Positions 5,674 through 9,349 of a stretch of DNA of 9,349 nt are shown piece after piece. The first letter of the stretch is position 1; the number at the start of each line of letters is the position of its first letter. Source of the stretch: Anaerobacillus sp. (GTDB lineage Bacteria; Bacillota; Bacilli; Bacillales_H; Anaerobacillaceae); contig SKOL01000690.1 in the NCBI GenBank assembly GCA_007120055.1, positions 1 through 9,349 on the forward strand. The letters are read 5' to 3'. A model generated the notes under the pieces. That model made no database searches and was not told the origin of the DNA. It was given only the letters and a program-made list of their open reading frames with translations. The position numbers and the translations under genes are program-made.

Positions 5674-6960
5674 ATGCTAGGAATTATATTAGGGTTGGCT
5701 TTGTTAATGTTTTTAGCTTACCGCGGGTGGTCTGTAATTTGGATCGCCCCAATAACTGCAGGGGTCGTTGCCTTATTCGGTGGTCTCGATCTTCTACCAG
5801 CCTACACAGATACGTATATGGGGGGATTTGTAAATTTCGCTAAAACCTGGTTCCCTGTATTTATGTTAGGTGCAATTTTCGGAAAACTTATGCAAGATAC
5901 AGGTGCGGCACAGTCTGTAGCATATTGGGTGACAAAGTTTATAGGAACTAAAAGAGCAATACTAGCTGTAATAGCAGGTGCTGTCGTTTTAACATATGGA
6001 GGCGTAAGTGTTTTTGTTGTCGTGTTTGCTATTTATCCACTTTCTATTGCATTGTTCCGTGAGGCGAATATCACTCGAAGGTTAATTCCAGGGACTATTG
6101 CATTAGGTTCCTTTACCTTCACGATGACAGCACTTCCGGGGACTCCCCAAATACAAAATTTAATCCCGATGCAATATTATGGAACAGGTCCTACTGCTGC
6201 TCCAATCATAGGGATTGTTTCTGCTATTATTATGGCTGTTGGTGGATATTGGTACTTAACTTGGAGAGAAAAGAAATACACCGCGAAAGGGATTGTTTTT
6301 GATGAGCCTGATGACCAAGATATAGAAGCAATAGAAGTTAACAAACTACCAAATCCTTTTTTATCTATTTTACCTTTACTCACTGTTGTCTTTACATTAA
6401 ATATTTTGGAATGGGATATTATTATGGCGCTTATTTCAGGTATTTTACTCATAATGATATTAAACTTAAAGTTGTATAAAAAGTTTGTAAGTGCCATTAA
6501 TGGCGGAGCAAGTGGCTCTGTTATTGCAATTATTAATACAAGCGCAGCTGTTGGTTTTGGTACGGTTGTAAGAGCAGTTCCTGGATTTCAAGATTTAACC
6601 GACATAGTGTTAGGCATTGAAGGTAATCCTTTAATTTCACAAGCTGTTGCAGTGAATGTTTTGGCAGGGGCAACGGGATCTGCCTCTGGTGGAATGGGGA
6701 TTGCATTAGAAGCACTTGGTTCAAGATATTATGAGCTTTCTATAAGTTCTGGTATTAGTATTGATGCCTTTCACCGCATAGCGAGTATAGCTTCTGGTGG
6801 ATTAGATTCTCTACCACATAATGGTGCAGTTCTTACGCTCCTTGCGATCACAGGATTAACTCACAAAGACTCTTATAAAGAAATTTTTGTAGTTGCATGT
6901 TTGATTCCTATTTTAGCAGTTATTATTGGCATCTCATTAGCTTCTGTGGGAATTATTTAA
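5674..6960 (+). CDS. GntP-family permease, probable short-chain (hydroxy)carboxylate transporter
   Basis: This 428-aa, highly hydrophobic protein has roughly 12 membrane segments, split by a charged loop at about 197-225. Family-like motifs include PGTPQIQN (155-162), GATGSASGG (332-340) and ASGGLDSLPHNGA (373-385). GntP-family proteins are proton-coupled importers of gluconate, 3-hydroxybutyrate and related acids. In B. subtilis the relative YxjC lies beside CoA-transferase genes and a 3-hydroxybutyrate dehydrogenase, the same company seen here. It is the last gene of the operon, 69 bases after the CoA-transferase. The ribosome binding site is loose: GGAG (5656-5659) is 14 bases before ATG 5674 and GTGAG (5661-5665) is 8 before it. 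The substrate is inferred from context only. Confidence 0.88.
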   Translation: MLGIILGLALLMFLAYRGWSVIWIAPITAGVVALFGGLDLLPAYTDTYMGGFVNFAKTWFPVFMLGAIFGKLMQDTGAAQSVAYWVTKFIGTKRAILAVIAGAVVLTYGGVSVFVVVFAIYPLSIALFREANITRRLIPGTIALGSFTFTMTALPGTPQIQNLIPMQYYGTGPTAAPIIGIVSAIIMAVGGYWYLTWREKKYTAKGIVFDEPDDQDIEAIEVNKLPNPFLSILPLLTVVFTLNILEWDIIMALISGILLIMILNLKLYKKFVSAINGGASGSVIAIINTSAAVGFGTVVRAVPGFQDLTDIVLGIEGNPLISQAVAVNVLAGATGSASGGMGIALEALGSRYYELSISSGISIDAFHRIASIASGGLDSLPHNGAVLTLLAITGLTHKDSYKEIFVVACLIPILAVIIGISLASVGII

Positions 6961-7020
6961 TTGACTTATGTAAGTTGAGGGGGGATACAGAAAGTCAAGC
7001 GGAATGAAATCTAGTTATGT

Positions 7021-7050
7021 ATAAGGAAGAATTGCAGTAAAATTCCTTAT
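7021..7050. repeat. hairpin downstream of the permease gene
   Basis: ATAAGGAA (7021-7028) and TTCCTTAT (7043-7050) form an 8-bp stem with a 14-base loop. No T run follows, so it is not a terminator. It may stabilise the 3' end of the operon transcript together with the strong hairpin just downstream. The stretch 6961-7020 shows no gene and no other clear signal. Confidence 0.45.
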
Positions 7051-7060
7051 TGACTATAGG

Positions 7061-7099
7061 ATATTAAAAGAGCGCTACATAAAAGCGCTCTTTTAATAT
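7061..7099. terminator. bidirectional terminator of the operon and of the minus-strand remnant
   Basis: ATATTAAAAGAGCGCT (7061-7076) and its exact reverse complement at 7084-7099 form a 16-bp stem around a 7-base loop. The GC core is flanked by AAAA on the left and TTTT on the right, so it can end transcripts in both directions. It lies 100 bases after the permease stop and 9 bases past the stop of the minus-strand Rpn remnant. Confidence 0.93.
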
Positions 7100-7107
7100 G
7101 CAAATAA

Positions 7108-7444
7108 TTATAATTCAAGCTCATTCTTTAACCTTTCAATTTCTTTATCAGTTAATCCGTTAACTCACGGATTTCATTTTGAGAAAACCCTTTTGCTAGC
7201 ATTTGTTTAGCCATTTTAATAATCCCTTTTTCAATTCCTTGCTCAAAACCTTTCCAATTCCTTCTTCGGTTCCTTTTTCAAAACCTTTTTTCTCCCATGT
7301 AGTCATCAGTTCCATAATTCGATCCACCTCATCATTTGGAATATGTTTTAAAGATTCATTAAACTCTATTTCTTCTTCGGTATTTAACGTAAGATATTTT
7401 TCGAAAATACTATATACTAAATGTTCTCTAAAAAAGAATTTTCG
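7108..7444 (-). pseudogene. C-terminal remnant of an Rpn-family (PD-(D/E)XK) nuclease gene
   Basis: Read on the minus strand, three frame segments join into the C-terminal part of an Rpn/YhgA-like protein. They run from SIFEKYLTLNTEEE through NDEVDRIMELMTTWEKKG and the glycine/lysine repeat GFEKGTEEGIGK-GFEQGIEKGI to MAKQMLAKGFSQNEIREL and LTDKEIERLKNELEL, then stop (7108-7110). Two single-base losses break the frame, at about 7250/7251 and 7158/7159. In both cases one base in a run of three C (plus strand) would restore it. Only about 112 codons remain. The N-terminal nuclease domain, with its catalytic acidic and lysine residues, is absent, and homology fades at about 7425-7445. Full-length relatives are nearly 300 aa and promote RecA-independent recombination. 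This copy cannot act as a nuclease. Homopolymer sequencing errors could explain the frameshifts, but not the missing N-terminus. Confidence 0.82.
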
Positions 7445-7496
7445 GGGAGTGACACCACTGCACTTTTGAACATTTTAGTGAATTTTTATGAATTAT

Positions 7497-7525
7497 GAAG
7501 GTATTTGTCAATCTTCGGCGAATAA
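7497..7525 (+). promoter_or_regulatory. sigma-H-like promoter of the histidine kinase gene
   Basis: GAAGGTATT (7497-7505), an 11-base spacer and GGCGAATAA (7517-7525) fit the Bacillus sigma-H consensus RNAGGAWWW-N11/12-RNNGAATWW with a single mismatch (T for A in the -35 box). Transcription would begin near 7532, about 46 bases before the kinase ATG. Sigma-H control of a kinase with a sporulation-type H-box would parallel kinA of B. subtilis. The match was made by eye. Confidence 0.6.
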
Positions 7526-7551
7526 CCTACGAAAATCATTAGGTTTTTTGT
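7524..7551 (+). terminator. small terminator-like hairpin in the kinase leader
   Basis: AACCTA (7524-7529) and TAGGTT (7540-7545) pair as a 6-bp stem with a 10-base loop, followed by more T residues up to a run of six. It lies between the -10 element and the kinase gene. Its left arm overlaps the -10 box, so only transcripts arriving from upstream would contain the whole hairpin. It could insulate the kinase from read-through. The stem is short, so strength is uncertain. Confidence 0.4.
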
Positions 7552-7577
7552 GATGCTAATGTTTCGGAGGTTATTAG

Positions 7578-9242
7578 ATGGATAATTATTTATTAACATT
7601 AATCGTGTTATTTAATGTTTTATGGACTTTTGGTTTGAGTATTGTTTACCTATATATCAACCGTCAGTACCAAGAAACGTATATGGGTATTTGGGGATGG
7701 GCTTGGTTGTTATCGAGCTTTCGAATTGGGCTTGATTTACTTAGATATCATGGATATGACTCTTTTGGATTGCTATCGATAAATATATTTATTTCTGTTG
7801 GTGCCGGCCTTCTACAGTTGTGGGGGATGTACAATTTAAAAGGAAGCAAGCTACAGACGAAGTGGATTGTAGGAGCTGTAACCGGAATGCTCTTAGTGTA
7901 TTTTGGGATGTTTATAGACCTGCCACTAAATATTTACATAATTCCAATTGTTATTTTTATTTCTTTTTCCTATATTTGGATAGGGGTTTCTTTGTTTCGT
8001 TTTAAGCCTTTTATAGGTTTCAGTAAATATATAACTGGATTTTCATTAATATTAGTAGGCTTGATTAATTTTTCATATCCTTTCAATGCTGCAGGTGGCG
8101 ATCCGAACACTACGGCGATCTTTTACTCTATTGGATTAATTCCATGGACCATAACGATTGTTGGAATATTACTTTTGTACTTTGAAATGGTCAGGAATGA
8201 TTTAAGTTCTAGTGAAAAGCGTTTTCGGATGCTTGTTGAAAATGCGAAAGATGTTATTTATCGGATTACATTCACCAATGGTGGGGAATTTGATTATATT
8301 AGCCCGTCGGTACAACATATTACTGGCTACAAACCAAAGGAGCTATACGAAAGACCTGATTTAGTATGGGAAATAGTCGGTCATGATAATAAGCAGCTCA
8401 TTCACCGTGATGAGATCGAAGGTGTCGGTCAGCTTACTATATCAAATATTTATACAAAAGAGGGGCAAGTATTACGGGTAGAACAAACCTTTGTGCCAAT
8501 TTATGATCGCCTTGGTAAATTGGTTGCTATCGAAGGTATTTTAAGAAATATTACTGAGCGAATAGAGCTCGAGAATAAAATGGTACGGCTTGATTGTTTA
8601 AAGCTTACCGGTGAAACTGCAGCCGGTATTGCTCACGAGGTTAGAAATCCATTAACAACAGTTCGAGGTTTTCTACAAATCATGGAACAAAAAAAGCTTT
8701 TCCTCGATTACAATGAGATCATTAAATTAATGATAACAGAGCTTGATAGGGCTAATGGTATTATTTCAAATTTTTTAACGTTTAGTAGAGTAAAAAAAGA
8801 TGAACGCAATATTCGTAATTTGACGCAATTAATAGAAGATTTAATGCCACTTTTTGAATCCAATGCTTTATATACGGGTAAGGTGATCAAAACTTCTCTT
8901 CAAGAAACCCCTAACTTCAAATTTGATGAAAATGAGATCAAACAGTTGTTATTAAACTTGGTTCAAAATGGGTTAGAAGCGATGGAGCCAGGTGGGACAC
9001 TTGAAATAAAAACCTTACATGAAGCAGACAGTATTAAACTAGTTGTAAAAGATCAAGGGCCAGGAATTAGTCCAGAACTTCTTGAAAAGTTAGGAACGCC
9101 GTTTATCACGACTAAAGAAAAAGGAACAGGCTTGGGGTTAGCTGTTTGCTACGGCATTGCCGCTAAGCACGAAGCGACAATATCAGTTGATTCTGGTAGT
9201 GAAGGAACGACGTTTACGATTTCTTTCAACGATAAAAACTAA
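7578..9242 (+). CDS. membrane PAS sensor histidine kinase, sporulation-kinase (KinA-E) type
   Basis: This 554-aa kinase starts at ATG 7578, 7 bases after CGGAGG. The N-terminal 205 residues form about seven hydrophobic membrane segments (roughly 5-27, 36-55, 65-86, 95-113, 117-140, 150-168, 181-203). A PAS domain (about 212-330) follows, then the HisKA domain with phosphorylated H353 in GIAHEVRNPLTTVRGFLQ (350-367). The ATPase domain has N460/N464, DQGPG (492-496) and GTGLGL (516-521). This H-box form is typical of Bacillus kinases that feed the Spo0F-Spo0A phosphorelay. No response regulator gene is adjacent, so it is an orphan in this window, which fits that role. The sigma-H-like promoter agrees. 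All catalytic motifs look intact. The signal sensed by the membrane region is unknown, and a different partner regulator is possible. Confidence 0.93.
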   Translation: MDNYLLTLIVLFNVLWTFGLSIVYLYINRQYQETYMGIWGWAWLLSSFRIGLDLLRYHGYDSFGLLSINIFISVGAGLLQLWGMYNLKGSKLQTKWIVGAVTGMLLVYFGMFIDLPLNIYIIPIVIFISFSYIWIGVSLFRFKPFIGFSKYITGFSLILVGLINFSYPFNAAGGDPNTTAIFYSIGLIPWTITIVGILLLYFEMVRNDLSSSEKRFRMLVENAKDVIYRITFTNGGEFDYISPSVQHITGYKPKELYERPDLVWEIVGHDNKQLIHRDEIEGVGQLTISNIYTKEGQVLRVEQTFVPIYDRLGKLVAIEGILRNITERIELENKMVRLDCLKLTGETAAGIAHEVRNPLTTVRGFLQIMEQKKLFLDYNEIIKLMITELDRANGIISNFLTFSRVKKDERNIRNLTQLIEDLMPLFESNALYTGKVIKTSLQETPNFKFDENEIKQLLLNLVQNGLEAMEPGGTLEIKTLHEADSIKLVVKDQGPGISPELLEKLGTPFITTKEKGTGLGLAVCYGIAAKHEATISVDSGSEGTTFTISFNDKN

Positions 9243-9249
9243 TGATCTT

Positions 9250-9349
9250 AGTCACTCCGGCAGCAAACCAATGAGCTTTGTCTGGCGGTTGAACGAGGAG
9301 ATGCCAGCGAAGTTAGTGCCAGTGGCGAATAAGGTGAGTATGTAGGAAA
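9250..9349. other. GC-rich intergenic tail, possible dispersed repeat or gene remnant
   Basis: After the AT-rich kinase gene the sequence shifts to about 53% GC (hand count over 9251-9340). It contains CTGGC (9282-9286) facing GCCAG (9303-9307), and GCCAG recurs at 9318-9322. A frame from ATG 9270 to TAG 9344 reads MSFVWRLNEEMPAKLVPVAN and a few more residues, without a ribosome binding site. The composition and internal repeats suggest a dispersed intergenic element or gene fragment rather than a functional gene. No terminator for the kinase is visible before the window ends. Confidence 0.35.

Noticed and set aside
6961..6998. TTGACTT/AAGTCAA inverted repeat right after the permease stop
   Set aside because: The arms are 7 bp with a 24-base loop and no T run. 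The strong terminator at 7061-7099 explains transcript ending better.
7203..7469. Plus-strand 88-codon open frame
   Set aside because: It is the antisense image of the Rpn remnant, has a low-complexity Phe/Ser/Pro composition and no ribosome binding site.
9157..9345. Plus-strand open frame overlapping the kinase C-terminus
   Set aside because: Its first part is an out-of-frame shadow of the kinase ATPase domain. Only the portion beyond 9250 is odd, and that is reported separately.
1..9349. CRISPR arrays, tRNA or rRNA genes, complete insertion sequences
   Set aside because: No regularly spaced direct repeats, cloverleaf patterns, rRNA motifs or transposase frames were seen on either strand.

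Overview
The window looks like a low-GC, spore-forming member of the Bacillaceae. Supporting signs are AT-rich DNA, strong AGGAGG-type ribosome binding sites, TTG as an occasional start codon, a Bacillus-type RNA polymerase sigma-54 activator, a KinA-E-like sensor kinase H-box behind a sigma-H-like promoter, and the remains of an Rpn-type nuclease gene. No species can be named from the sequence alone.

Region 1 (about 1-1590) holds a PAS/AAA+/Fis-type sigma-54 enhancer-binding activator, closed by a clear intrinsic terminator. Region 2 (1588-1835) is a dense control region. It has four 18-bp dyads of the same 6-6-6 geometry, which are probable activator binding sites, and then a near-consensus -24/-12 promoter. 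Region 3 (1836-6960) is a five-gene operon on the plus strand: an SCP2-type thiolase, a small DUF35-like OB-fold protein, a short-chain dehydrogenase, a fused acyl-CoA:carboxylate CoA-transferase and a GntP-family permease.

Read together, the operon suggests uptake of a short-chain (hydroxy)carboxylate by the permease, activation to its CoA thioester by the CoA-transferase, oxidation of a 3-hydroxyacyl-CoA by the SDR, and thiolytic cleavage by the thiolase with its OB-fold partner. The upstream activator would switch this on through sigma-54 when its PAS domain senses a signal. 3-Hydroxybutyrate or a related beta-hydroxy acid is the simplest substrate guess, but the sequence does not prove it.

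Region 4 (6961-7577) has a strong bidirectional terminator and a frameshifted, truncated Rpn-family nuclease remnant on the minus strand. It ends with a compact leader carrying a sigma-H-like promoter and two mutually exclusive RNA hairpins. Region 5 (7578-9242) is a multi-membrane-segment PAS histidine kinase of the sporulation-kinase type. The last 100 bases are unusually GC-rich and look like a dispersed repeat or a remnant.
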